A stretch of 64,000 nucleotides of DNA, taken from NCBI RefSeq assembly GCF_041146395.1, contig NC_091012.1, forward strand, positions 12,142,193-12,206,192. Reading direction: 5' to 3'. Of the stretch, positions 30,043 to 40,859 are shown piece by piece; the first letter of the stretch is position 1; each line of letters begins with the position of its first letter. This DNA comes from Eulemur rufifrons (lineage: Eukaryota; Chordata; Mammalia; Primates; Lemuridae). The notes under the pieces were generated by a model. That model was not told the DNA's origin, searched no databases, and saw only the letters and a program-made list of their open reading frames with translations. The translations under genes were made by a program, and so were the position numbers.

Positions 30043-30187
30043 CCCAGCGGCCTCACGCGGGGTCTCCAGGGGCGCAGAACAGGGCCGTTTGCACAGGCGC
30101 TCTCAGGAGCCCAAGGTGAGTCACGCGCTACCGGCGGAGCTCAGAGGTTCAGAGGGCTCTGAGGGCGAAGACAAAGGTTGGGGAGCC

Positions 30188-31263
30188 GTGTCGGCTGCAG
30201 ACCAAGGTGCAGGCGGTGCAGCAGGCCATGCTGAAGGCCAAGACGGCCCAGATGGCCCCGGAGGCCACGGAGGCCCAGGCGGCTCCGGAGAGACGGGGGT
30301 CGCTGGCGGCAGAGCTCCACAGTTTGCACGAGCACAGGGAACCGCAGGCCCCGGTGGACACGCAGGCCCCGGTGGACACGCAGCCCCGGGGCCCAGTGGA
30401 TCTGCTGTGTCAGCCCTGGATGGACACACCGAGCCCACGGCCATAGAGCCTGGAAGACGACAGCTTCTGTTGTATCCTCTTCAAAGAGGTTGTAGTGGCC
30501 CGGGGCCCAGCAGGGCTGGGAGGGGTACCCTGGAAGGGCATGGAGGAGTCAGCTTGGGGGTATAGCAAGGGAAACAGTGGGGAACCAGGAAAGCTGGAAC
30601 GGGTGGCCTGGGGACATGGGCCAGTGGGCAGGGAGACAGCCTGAGGGGCCTGAAAAGGGGGAGCAGACTGCAGGCAGGGTGAGTTGGCCGTGGGTGGGCG
30701 GAGGGACAGCCTGTGGGAAAGCAGGCCTCAGAGTGATAAAGGAGGCCTGAGACACAGGCAAAGTCGGTATCAGATGGTGCCTTAACCTGATCTCCACCGG
30801 CATCTTCACCATGCCTTTCTCATCCCCCATGGTGTGCCGGTCCCTGGCCACTCATGCCCAACCCGTGCGAGGGGCCCTTCAGAAGGAACTCGCAGTGTCC
30901 GGCGATATACTGACTATGTCAGTTCTAGAAGGGGCCTGGGTGGGGTGTGGTGGCAGGTGGCTGGGATTAATCAGCATCTGAGGGTCATTCTAATAGAGAA
31001 ATGGGAACACCACACGGTAGGGTCTAAGAACAGAGACCTGGTGCACTGGGCCTGTGCAGAGCCCGAGAGAGCGGAGGGAGGTGAGTGCAGAGACACCATC
31101 TTTGACTTGATTTTCCTTTTCCCTCACTTTTAGCCGACTGACCGCTGAAGACCCTGGACAACTACAAATTTCCATCCCCTCCTGTCTCGACCAGCTTTAC
31201 CTGTTGGTGAAGGTCCTGCAGCCCCCATCTTTTACTAAGCCTCAGCCAGCAAAAGGGAGCTAA
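30188..31263 (+). pseudogene. CTAG (NY-ESO-1/LAGE-1)-like gene, copy A, three exons, probably inactivated
   Basis: Cancer/testis antigens of the CTAG family resemble the KEOPS subunit LAGE3/Pcc1. Exon 1 (30188-30471) encodes a Gly-rich N-terminus (GPDGPGGHGGPGG). Exon 2 (30801-30917) encodes MPFSSPM, CRSLATHAQPV and KELAVSGDILT. Exon 3 (31134-31263) encodes IRLTAEDPGQLQIS, CLDQLYLLVK and the end KPQPAKGS. The wording of exons 2 and 3 is nearer CTAG1/CTAG2 than LAGE3. Aligned with the copy at 50 kb, several defects show: the start ATG is GTG (30188); the exon-2 acceptor AG is GG (30799-30800) in a gap-free alignment; 12 bp are missing after PM; and the poly-A signal is AATACA (31449). The reading frame otherwise stays open. 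An in-frame upstream ATG (30089) and an in-frame cryptic acceptor (30772-30773, adding 27 nt) could rescue it. Intron donors are gtatcc and gtcagt. Confidence 0.8.
30344..30379 (+). repeat. 18-bp tandem duplication inside CTAG-like exon 1
   Basis: The 18-mer gcaggccccggtggacac occurs twice back to back and encodes two GPGGHA repeats. Length variation of the Gly-rich tail by such slippage is plausible. Confidence 0.9.
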
Positions 31264-31564
31264 GCCTAGCCTGGTGTCTCATCAGAGGTCATGCATCCTT
31301 CCCTGGGAGATTGATTCCTGCAGTAATTGCCACTTTATTGTGGGGGCCTAATTGTGTGTCTGTGTTGGCCCTTGGGTGCTCTTGGCCCTTTTGTTTCCCT
31401 GTTGTTGGAGGAGGGGGATGCTTTAATCTTCAATGTTTGTTACTGCAAAATACAAAACTGAGCTACTATTCTGCATCTTGAGCTTCTTTTCAGCTAAGGC
31501 ACCTTAGAATTTTCATGCCTTTGTTTGGAGGGGAGGTTCTGGGATTCAGATATTCAAGTAGTAC

Positions 31565-32206
31565 TGTAACTAGCTTGATAAGCAAAAAATAGTTTTATCA
31601 TCTTTGTGTGTGTGTGGTTCTCTTATGTTGCAAGTTCACAGGCCAGTGAGATTTTCTGACCAGAACTTTGTAACTTTCTGCTGCACTGATGCATTCCCTT
31701 TTGAGTTTCTTTCCCAGAATGGCAGAGCCTCCTTGCAGTGAGGAGATAACTACAAAGCCTTACTGTCACTGTTTGGAGCAGACAAGATAAGCAATACTCC
31801 ACCACAGACTGTGCCCAAAGACCCATTGAGCCTATGCACAAGACTGAAAGAATGAGCAGTATTAACCCCTGGCTCATTATAATACTAAAATCCCTGCCCT
31901 GGGAGGGACTTATCCACCAGTTTTTGGTCATGGGATGTATGTACTAACATGATTTCTCCCTGCGCTTGCATTCCCCAAACACATAATGATGCTCACTCCC
32001 CTCATGCAGTATTCATTTCACCTCCAGAAAAACTGCTGACCCTGTTGATCTGGGAGGCAGATTTGAGACAGTCCATACCTCCCCCTCCCAGCAGGTGTGT
32101 CTCCTGCCATAAATCCTTTCTTCCTTGACAATCCTCTTTGACTCAGTAATTGCCCTTCTGTGTGGCAAACAACAGCGAACCTCCTTCCCTTGTGGGTTCC
32201 TTAACA
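31565..32206. mobile_element. solo LTR (class I ERV-like), TSD GTAC, absent from paralogous site
   Basis: It starts tgtaactagc and ends ccttaaca (TG...CA). The 4-bp repeat GTAC flanks it at 31561-31564 and 32207-32210; four-base TSDs are typical of class I endogenous retroviruses. The homologous position in copy B (about 51592-51600, 'aatagtacaatgtaattg') is uninterrupted. That defines the element's ends independently and dates its insertion after the duplication. No internal viral genes remain. Confidence 0.85.
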
Positions 32207-32929
32207 GTACAAAGTAATTGGAGACAATTTAGGAAATGGAAGAAAATGTAAATCAATTATGTCCTGTCCTTCAGCATTAACTACTGTCAACTTTTCAGAA
32301 TATTTTCTTAAATTCACACTTGCTTTTATATTTTAAATATACAATAACATATAAAGTATAATTATTTTCAAGTTCAGCATTACATTTTTTCCTGAATTAT
32401 TTTCATTTAAACTAGGAGCTTTTCTTCTTTCTGAGAATACTTCAAAAACATGCACTTGAATGGATGCATAAAAGAACCATTATAATGTAATTGTTGAACA
32501 TGTAATATGTTTCCATTTTTTCCCTTCTATAGGTAATGATTCCACGTAATTCTATGTCTTTGCCTGAATGGTTATTTCCTCAAGACAGATTACAAAAATT
32601 AGAATTACTGAGTTAAACATTTACTTTTCTATTTACTTTTTAAGGGCATTGACCTACAGTACAAAATTACTATTCGGGAAGTGTGCCCTCCCACTGAAAT
32701 TCTGGTTTGCCCACACCTTAATACCACTGAGTCTGATGTCTGCAAAAATAAAAAACCAAATTTGCAAGAGGAAAGCAAACAACCCAGAAACACTAGAATA
32801 GGAGTCTGTGGCTTATTGGACTTGTTTCAGATCAGTGAAGAAAAGTGTAGGGACAATTAGTTAACTGTTTGAGGGGAGGAATTAGCTCCCTCTAAAATAT
32901 GTTGTTTCCTGCAAACTTGCAAAAGTCCC

Positions 32930-33295
32930 TCACAGTTGTACTAGCTCTTTTGTGTGTTGCATCAGATTTTCTACATTGATCATCAGCTTGTCTGCAAAAA
33001 GAGGCAGTTTTACTTCTTCCTTCCCACATTGGAAATATTTTATTGATTGATTTCTCTGTTCATCATAGCTTAGATTTCCCTGCTTCTTTGCATGCCTTGT
33101 AATTTTAGGTTGGAGTCCCAACATTGTGAATTTTGGTTTTGATGATTGATATTTTTCCATTCCTAAACATATTATTGAGCTGTGTTTTGAGATGCTAAGT
33201 TACCTGGAAACAGTTTGATCCTTTTGAGTCTTACCTTTAAGATTTGTTCAGTGGGACAAGAGCAGATTTTAATGTAGGACTACTATAATTAATTG
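32930..33295 (-). mobile_element. old L1 fragment, antisense, shared with copy B
   Basis: The antisense L1 RT phrase 'ctacattgatcatcagc' (reading LFADKLMINVEN) is followed by a distinctive stretch ('cattgtgaattttgg', 'cctaaacatattattgagc', 'ggaaacagtttgatcc'). The counterpart in copy B lies at about 52100-52450. The element predates the duplication. Confidence 0.65.
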
Positions 33296-33329
33296 ACAGT
33301 CTCCAATGTTTGGCAAAGCTGTAGTTGGA

Positions 33330-33625
33330 AACAAGGACTCTTACACACTATCAATTGGAGTGGTAATGAAATCCATCTGGACATGTATTTGGCATTTTCT
33401 ATGAAACTAAAGTCAAAGACATGCATACACTTTCACTCACCTGTGAGTTTATCATAGAGAAACTCTTGCATATGCAAATGAGGTACAATTGACAAGGGTG
33501 TTCATTACACCATCACATAAAAATTTTTAGAATGTAAATTTACACCAAGTGGGGAAAGTTTTAACAAATAACTGTACAACTGTCCCAGTGGAAAATTATG
33601 AAGTATTTAGGGAAAGAGCAAGACA
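33330..33625 (+). mobile_element. old L1M fragment
   Basis: 'ttggagtggtaatgaaatcc' through 'gtggaaaattatgaagta' resembles an L1M ORF2 3' region. It is not found at the equivalent point of copy B. Confidence 0.5.
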
Positions 33626-34785
33626 GATAGCCAGATATTAATACAGAAAGAGATGAAAACAAGTCACAGATCTCTGCATATGGGCTTTAGCACATTCCTC
33701 TTTTTGCAATGCGCCCCCACCATGTGAACGTGTGGGGATACACACAGTCACTACCTGTAATGAGCCACCTCCACTGTCAGGAATGCTCATCTCTGACAAC
33801 AGCATTATAGAAACTTTCACCTCTTAAATTCCAGAGTGACGTGTTTGACTCTTTTCATTAAGCATGTATTACTTTTGAAATAAATATTTTTACTTTGGAA
33901 ACTAATAGTCTGCTCTGTTAAGGAAGAATCTTTCCTAGTCTTGTTCTTTTAAAACATTGGAAACGGTTTTTGCATTTGATGAAATGTCTGTGTGACCATA
34001 GAGGACATCTGTTGGTGTTTTCACCCAGCATCCGTTCCTTTCTCCTGGCACCGGCGTCCTTATTTCCCCCAAGAAGCCTCCCTCCTCTCCCCTCAGCAGT
34101 GATGATTCTGGTGGCGTTGACTTCAGCCCTGATCCAGGGGTAGGCATGAGGCTCAGGCCTGGCCAGTCGGAACATTGCACTCCCCTGGCCACGGTGATCC
34201 CATCTAGGCCAGTGACACTCTGGGGGTGGCCAGGGGGGTAGGCTGGCTCTGGACAGAGGAGAAGCTGGAGCAGGAAGTCGGATCTCAGAGAACTGACTCC
34301 TGGATCCAGCCATGCCGGAAGCTCGGAACTGCCCTTGCAGCTTTCAGCTGCGCAGACCCAGGAGTTCTCCCTGTGGCTTAAGCCAATGTGGACATTTTTT
34401 ATTTTTTTTGTTTAATTTTTCCATGGCAATAGAAAAGTCTTGACCATGACTGAATTGAAGAACCGTAGTTTTATTTCTTATTTAACCTTCTACTGTGATC
34501 TAAGGCTTTGGCCCTCCTTTCCTTCAGGAGAGAAACGGGCATGTCTCCTGCTAAGGGATTGACTCCTTGTTGATAAACCATCAAGTCACATTATGGTAGA
34601 AAACAAAATAAATGAGTATTTTGTGGGTAAGGATCCAAAGAGGGAGGGGAGGGGCTGCAAGGCGGTAACTGGAGGAAAGGAACAAACAGAAGGGACGCTG
34701 GGACCATTTCAGATAGTTCTCCAACCCTGGCCCACAATCGTAGGGTTACTTCACCCAGCAGGTGAGACTTTAGTCTGATTGTCCC
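33626..34785. other. no gene recognised
   Basis: One 131-codon antisense frame at 33918-34313 has no recognisable motif. No counterpart in copy B was found by eye. Confidence 0.35.
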
Positions 34786-34789
34786 TCCT

Positions 34790-35215
34790 TCACCCAGCAA
34801 AACCCAGAATTAGCCTGCCACCGTAGTCTCATGGATGGACTGCTAACGCTGACAGCTTTTAAACCCTACTTACTCTGCAGTATTCCCCTGTTCCAAACTG
34901 TCCCCTCTTACTCAGAGTCAAAGCCAAAGCCCTTACGGTGGCCTGTGAACCCAAAGCCATTTGGCCCATTTCCTCTCTGGGCTCCTCGCCTCCCACTCTC
35001 CCCCTTGCTCACTCTGATCCAGCCACGTAGGCCCCGGACCCCTCACCCTTTATGAAACGCACCAAGCCCAGTCCTGCCTCGGGGCCTTTGCACTGCCTTT
35101 TTCCTGTCAGGAACTCAGCATTCCACCTGGCTCACTGAAATGTCACCCTCTCAGCAAGGGTTTCCTGGTCACCCTATTTAAAGTTGTGGCCTACCTTCTC
35201 CCCATCTGCATTACT
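34790..35215 (+). mobile_element. L2 LINE 3' region, shared with copy B
   Basis: 'agagtcaaagccaaagccc', 'ctcccactctcccccttgc', 'cggggcctttgcactgcc' and 'gaaatgtcaccctctcagc' follow the L2 order. The same element stands at 52870-53480. Confidence 0.75.
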
Positions 35216-35444
35216 TAACTGATGTGGGGGGAGGGTAAGACTTTCGTAGGTGCACCATGATGGGAGTTACAACCCAAAGTGTAAGGAATATCCAGGTTTT
35301 TGTAGTTTGGATGCAACTGAAGGCACTGGAGGGTTCTTCCTTATATCTTAGCAGGTTCTCTCTGCCTTCCACATTGAAAATAGGCTGAGATGGGCCAGGG
35401 AAGAATGCATGTGAGCTTGGCAACATTCCAGGGTGGACACATAC

Positions 35445-37776
35445 TTACAGATGAAGACAACGACTTGGAGGTAAGTTAAATGAATAGGTAGTTGGGGATA
35501 TAAATAGCAAGGAGAGGAGGGGCTATTGCAACATTTTGGTGCAAGGGCAGGGGATGGTGGGACTCAGTGCATGGGCTGCTTCACCTTCAGTGCATGTAGA
35601 CCCACTCACTGCCTCCCTTGGTGAGCTCATACAACCTAACAGCTGTAAATAGACTCTGTATGTACAGGTGTCTTCCAAAGATCCATCTCCAGTCTAGACC
35701 ACTATCTGGAACTCCAGACTCTTATATCCAAATGCCAAATAGACATCTGTACTTGGATGTGAAATAGATGAGTCAAATTAACATCTCCCAAAATAACCTA
35801 TTAATGCTTTATTCCAGTATTCAGCCATAGCAATAATATTACTGTGTGAGATGGCATAATATAATCTAGAGGAACCTGAAAAGACCTTTAATATGCATTT
35901 GTTAAAATATATGTTTTCATAAATACTGTGAGTTCAAATTAATGATCATGCTTATCTACAGGATAGAATATTGGAATCAGAGCATTTTAATAGAGCAAGA
36001 AGGGACCCTGGTGATCATCTTCTCCAACATCTTTCTTTTACAGATAAAGAAACTGATATTTAGGATTTTGATTTCTTCCCAGTAACTACTAATTGCAACA
36101 TTATCTCCATGCCATTGCTTGCAGAAATATTATTCAATAAAGTGATATGAAAAGTATGTATTATTCAATAGTATTACCACTTCCTAGATTCAGAAATTCC
36201 AATCCTAGGAGCTCAACATATAACCTCAAGGTGGTGCCAAGATCCCTGCCAGGAGGTACTCCTAACTAAGATCCAGAAGTGGGTTTAAGTCAGGAATGAT
36301 GTTAGTAGTGTATCATTGGAGTTTCCCTCTCCTCCATCGGACCTACCTATGCACCACCCAGGGTGCATACTATTTAGCAAACATGCCTGCCATTCTGACA
36401 TATAATGACCTGGTAAACAAAGAACCGCTGACAACATGAACTTGAGATTATCCTTGGAGCATAAGGCATCCCCAAGTCACTTCAGTGTTTGAATGGAGGA
36501 CACATTTTAACACCCAGCTGCATCTGCAGACTCTGCTGTGCAAAACGCAGGCCCTGGGGTTCAGAGAAGTCTCCGACTACATTGGATAATTTTCAACAAC
36601 TTGTTCCTCCTGTGTCCTATCTTACTAATTTTTCCAACAAAAGCATTCAAGCAAACTCCACAAAAAACGATCTTTTGTTTCCATCCACTGAATCCTGCTT
36701 TATGCCATCTTCCAAATCTCATTTGGTGGCAGCTCTGCCTTTCCAGTTGCTTGGGCCAAAAACTTTTGGGGATCATCTTAACTCCCAGTTGCTGGGAGTT
36801 AGCTACGCTCCCCGCAAAGAGGTCCTTTTCTCTTTGTTCTGGTCATGGTCTCTAAGTTGACTACGCCAGTTTGCAGGGAGTTAGCTACGCTCCCTGCAAA
36901 GAGTTTTTTTCTTCCAATCAGGTCTCTCAGACAGGGGTCATCGCAAAGGATGAAAAATATAGTAGGAAACAGAAGTAAAAGATAAAGTAATGGCAACAAT
37001 AATACACAGAGCCAAAGATATAATTTATAAAGTAAAAGTTTATGAAAATAGATAAAGGAAGGTATCCGGATGGAAATATTTTACCCGCCTAAAATATCTC
37101 CCTGACTGAAACTCCACACAGGTATTATGTAGGGTACATACAGGCTCTGGTTGCCAAGGGCAATGGGATTTTCATACTAACAGGCAGTTTGCTTTAGGGT
37201 CAAAGTCTCCTAAAAGGCTACTACAGATCCTTTGGCTAACTCTAACTAGGGGAACAATGAGTTATAAAATTGTTTTGGGGCAAACTTCTAAGTTTTATGA
37301 TAAGGCTATTACTTTAGCAACAAACAGACATCTTGGCTCCGGTGATTGTGTTCTTGGAGACAGAGATGATCCCAGAAGTCAACATGGGCTGTGCTTTGTG
37401 TTAATTACTTTAACCACATGGTTCCATCTGGGCCCGGCTTGGGCATTAGCATATCTATCTGATTAGCTCTCATCTCCAGGGGTGCACCTGTCAGCTCCAA
37501 CAACCTTTGGTTCTAAGGGAGGCCCGCCTTGCCTTTCAAAACAGGTGAGAACCAAAGGCCCAGTTTACAGCTGTCTCTTTTAAGTGCAGCTTCTACTGAC
37601 CAGCAAGATGCCCTCCTGAGAGGAGGCAGCATTTGAACTAACACATTTATTTTTTCCTTAAGGCAAAGCCTTATTTGACTTCTGAAATCAAATCTTGTCT
37701 CCAGAAATACAGGGGGCATTTTTATAACTCAGTATTCTTAGGCTCAACACCCAGTTCATCAAAATCCTATTGGCTC
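35445..37776. other. no gene recognised; possible degenerate LTR material at 36.7-37.7 kb
   Basis: No supported coding sequence. The part 36790-37700 has the look of an antisense LTR, but I cannot fix its ends or family. It contains a 28-bp direct repeat. Confidence 0.3.
36794..36903 (+). repeat. 28-bp imperfect direct repeat, 82-bp period
   Basis: gggagttagctacgctcc plus ccgcaaagag at 36794-36821 recurs as gggagttagctacgctcc plus ctgcaaagag at 36876-36903, with one mismatch. Confidence 0.85.
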
Positions 37777-38205
37777 TGCTATAGTTTGGATGTTTGTTCC
37801 CCAGATCTCATGTTGAAATTTGATCCCCAATGTTGGAGGTGGGGCCCAATGGGAGGTGTTGGGCAATGGGGGTAGATCCCTCATGAACAGATTAATGCCC
37901 TCTCTGTGGGGGCGGGGAGGGAGGGAGTGAACTTTCACTCCAAGAGTTCTCACAGGAGCTGGTTGTTGGAAAGAGCCTGGCACCTCCCTCCCCTCTCTCT
38001 TGCCTCCTCTCTCACCATGTGATCTCTGCACACACCAGCTCTTGTTTGCCTTCCACCATGAGTGGAAGCCGCCTGAAGCCCTTCCCAGATGCTGGCACCA
38101 TGCTTTTGGTACAGCTTGCAGAATCATAAGCCAAATAAACCTTTTTTTCTTTATAATTACCCAGCCTAGGGTATTCCTTTATAGCAACAAAAATGCACTA
38201 AGACA
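37777..38205 (+). mobile_element. MaLR (MST/THE1-type) solo LTR
   Basis: It runs from tgctatagtttggatg to gcactaagaca, 429 bases, about the usual MST LTR length. It has 'ggtggggcccaatgggagg' and the AATAAA-type 'gccaaataaacc' near the end. Flanking pentamers do not match, so the TSD has decayed. Confidence 0.88.
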
Positions 38206-38224
38206 AGTTCCTTCTTCAAAATAT

Positions 38225-38520
38225 ATCTAGAATCAGTAACTGATAAAATAAGTAGACAGAAAATCATTAAAGATATAGATAATCTGAAGAATACCACCAA
38301 CCAAATTGACCTATTCAAAATCTATAGGACACTCCATCCAACAATAGCAGAATAAACATTCTTCTCAAGTGCACATGAATCATACGTTATGTTTCACCAT
38401 ATGCTGGGCCATAAAACAAGTCTCAAGGAATTTCAAAGGATCAAAATGATACAGGGTTTTTTTATGACCACAATGGAATTAAATGAGAAATAATCTTTTA
38501 ATCAGGAAAAAATCATGAAC
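38225..38520 (+). mobile_element. L1M fragment, ORF2 5' half
   Basis: 'ctccatccaacaatagcagaa', 'cattcttctcaagtgcacatg' and 'gggccataaaacaagtctc' are L1 ORF2 endonuclease-region phrases, interrupted by stops. Confidence 0.8.
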
Positions 38521-38523
38521 AAC

Positions 38524-38840
38524 ATTTGTCTTAGTCTTCTCAAGCTTCCATAATAAAATGCCCCAGACTGGGTGGCTTAAACAACAGAAATTTATTTTCT
38601 CACAGTTATAGAGGCCGAGCAGTCAAAGATCAGGGTGCCAGCATGGTTGGTTTCTACCGGGGGCCCTCTTCATGGCTTTCACATGGTCACCTTCTCTTTG
38701 TGTCCTCACATGGTGGAGAAAGAGAGCTCTGGTGTCTCTATACTTATTAGGGTACAGCCATATCAGATCAGGGTCTGACCATTATCATCTAATTTAACCT
38801 TAATTACCTCCTAAATGCCCTATCTCCAAACCACTCACCG
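38524..38840 (-). mobile_element. MaLR (MST/MLT1-type) LTR, antisense
   Basis: 'gtcttagtcttctcaagc', 'cagactgggtggcttaaac', 'cagaaatttattttctcac' and 'gtgtcctcacatggtgg' give the reverse complement of a MaLR LTR. Confidence 0.85.
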
Positions 38841-39049
38841 AAGTTGAGCCAGTAGGCAGCGGTCCTGCGGTTACAGCTGCAGCCCTGACCAACAATTTCA
38901 CTGCAGCCTCACGAAAGACTCTGAGCCAGAACCGCCTGACTAGCCTACTCCCAAATTCCTGACCCCCATAAACAACAAATGTTTGTTGTTGTGCTAGCCA
39001 CTAGATTTGGGGGTAATTTGCTATGCAGCAACAGCTGACCAATAAAAAT

Positions 39050-39540
39050 AGGCCAGACTGACTTCATAGTAGCACTCTTCGTAATAGCCACATAGAGGAA
39101 ACAGCCCAAGTCTTTGTGAACAATAGAATGGGTAAATAAGTTGTGTGTTCATTAAGTGGAATGCTGCTCAACAAACAGAACGAATGTACTGAAACACTGG
39201 ACAACATGGATGAATGCCACAGACATACTGTTGTGTTAAAGAAGTCAGACACACAGGAGTACTTCCTGGATGAGTCCATTCCTCTAAATGAAAAACAGGC
39301 GAGAGTTAATCGAGCCAGGACAGTGGTTACCCGAGGGTGGAGGTACTGACTGGGAGAGGACACTGGGGGTGCCTTAGGGGTTCTGGTTGTGTTCTATATC
39401 TTGATCTGTGTGCTGGTCACATGAGCATTTTGAAGTTGTTAAAATTCATGAAGCTTCACAACTTGAGATATGTGTGCTTTGCTGTATGTGTTTTGTATGG
39501 TTGCAATGAGGTAATGATCAAAGCGTGATCTCATCAATCA
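39050..39540 (+). mobile_element. old L1M 3' end
   Basis: 'cactcttcgtaatagccac', 'gaatgctgctcaacaaac' and 'tgaatgccacagacatactg' are the L1M ORF2 end. 'gtggttacccgaggg' marks the 3' UTR. Confidence 0.7.
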
Positions 39541-40104
39541 CATGGTTTATTTCCACACAAAGATATTATTTTTCCCCCACAATGCTGCAAGGGGGAGAAG
39601 CATGAGAACAATCTCATAGGAGACACACTCTGTAGACGAGGCACCTGAACCCCATAGTAAGTGAGTTCCAGTTTTGTCTAGAGTCTCCAAGTGTTAAAGT
39701 CTAGTTTCTCACTGAGGGTGCACATAAAGTCTAATTGAGGTTTGAGGCAGACCTTTCTAGGAGAGGTCCTTGGGAGAGACGATTTGACCCACACGGTGGA
39801 GACGCACGATGGCACTCAAGGTCCCTGAAAGCCGGAGAGTAGCGCAGTGCCGCAGTACTGGTGGGCGAGGCTTCAGAGAATCGCTCCAAGGCTGGTGGAG
39901 AGTAGCCCTGCCACAGCCTAAGCTCCCAGTGCGTCTGGCAAAATCTTGGGTTCCTGTGTGTCTTGGAGTCCAGCAGTTGAGGCCTACCTATAACTCACAT
40001 GTGTGGTCCAATAAGGTGTGATGTAACGTTCTTGTGGGAGGGGGGTTACATGCCATGTTCTTAAGTCACTCACATAGTAAGTATTTGGAATCATTTTTTC
40101 TTCC
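39541..40104. other. no gene recognised
   Basis: Single-copy-looking sequence. A 70-codon frame at 39809 shows no family resemblance. Confidence 0.35.
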
Positions 40105-40810
40105 TTTTTTAATTATTGTTTTATTTTAGAATATTATGGGGGTGCAAAGGCTTTGGTTACATACATTGCCTTTGTACCACCCAACTCAGACCAACAAGTG
40201 TGCCAAACCCCCTGACATTGCGAACCATACCCATCCCCTCCTCCCCTCTCCCACCTGCCTGACGCCCTGTGAATGCTACTCCCATATGTGCACATTACTG
40301 GGTTTTTTTGTTTGTTTGTTTGTTTTTGAGACAGAGTCTCACTCTGTTGCCTGGGCTAGAGTGCCAGGGCATCAGCCTAGCTCACAGCAACTTCAGAATC
40401 CTGGGCTCAAGTGATCCTCCTGCCTCAGCCTCCCAAGTACCTGGGACTACAGGTATGTGCCACCACACCCGGCTAATTTTTTCTATATATATATTTTAGT
40501 TGTCAATATAATTTCTTTCTATTTTTAGTAGAGACAGGATCTCACACTTGCTCAGGCTGGTCTCAAACTCGTGAGCTCAAATGATCCGCCCACCTCGGCT
40601 TCCCAGAGTGCTAGGATTACAGGCGTGAGCCGCCGTGCCTGGCCCCAGTGTTGATCAATGAGTACCAATTTCACAGAGAGTACCTGTGATGCTTGTTTTT
40701 CCATTCTAGTGATATTTCACTTTGAAGAACGGGCTCCAGCTCCATCCAGGAGAGTACGAGGGGTATTAGTTCATGATTTTTACAGCTCATTAGTACTCCA
40801 TGAAATTATT
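40105..40810 (-). mobile_element. L1 3' end, antisense, split by an Alu
   Basis: The antisense 3' UTR ('attatgggggtgcaaaggc', 'cctttgtaccacccaac') continues past the Alu as 'cactttgaagaacgggctcc', 'agctccatccaggag' and 'agctcattagtactccatg', the reverse of the ORF2 end. Confidence 0.8.
40302..40644 (-). mobile_element. Alu SINE, antisense
   Basis: A (GTTT)n/poly-T head, 'gagacagagtctcactctg' and the end 'gtgagccgccgtgcctggcc'. It is nested in the L1 3' UTR, with no certain TSD. Confidence 0.93.
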
Positions 40811-40859
40811 TTAAAGCTACATAAAAGTAAGTCACTTTGCAATGACAACTTTATGTAAA

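Larger units (their letters stand above)
30020..35440 (+). repeat. segmental duplication, copy A (CTAG-like side)
   Basis: It shares, in the same order and strand, promoter, exons, introns, 3' UTR, an old antisense L1, an L2 and a further flank with 49890-53830. Examples: 'gaggttctgggattcagat' at 31541 and 51567; 'tgtgccctcccac' at 32680 and 51859; 'tcagatcagtgaagaaaag' at 32827 and 52004. Copy A also holds insertions absent from B (LTR at 31565, L1 scrap at about 33330). Confidence 0.88.

Noticed and set aside
30549..30851. 100-codon minus-strand frame across the CTAG-like intron 1 and exon 2
   Set aside because: Antisense shadow of the CTAG-like locus; the conserved signal is on the plus strand.
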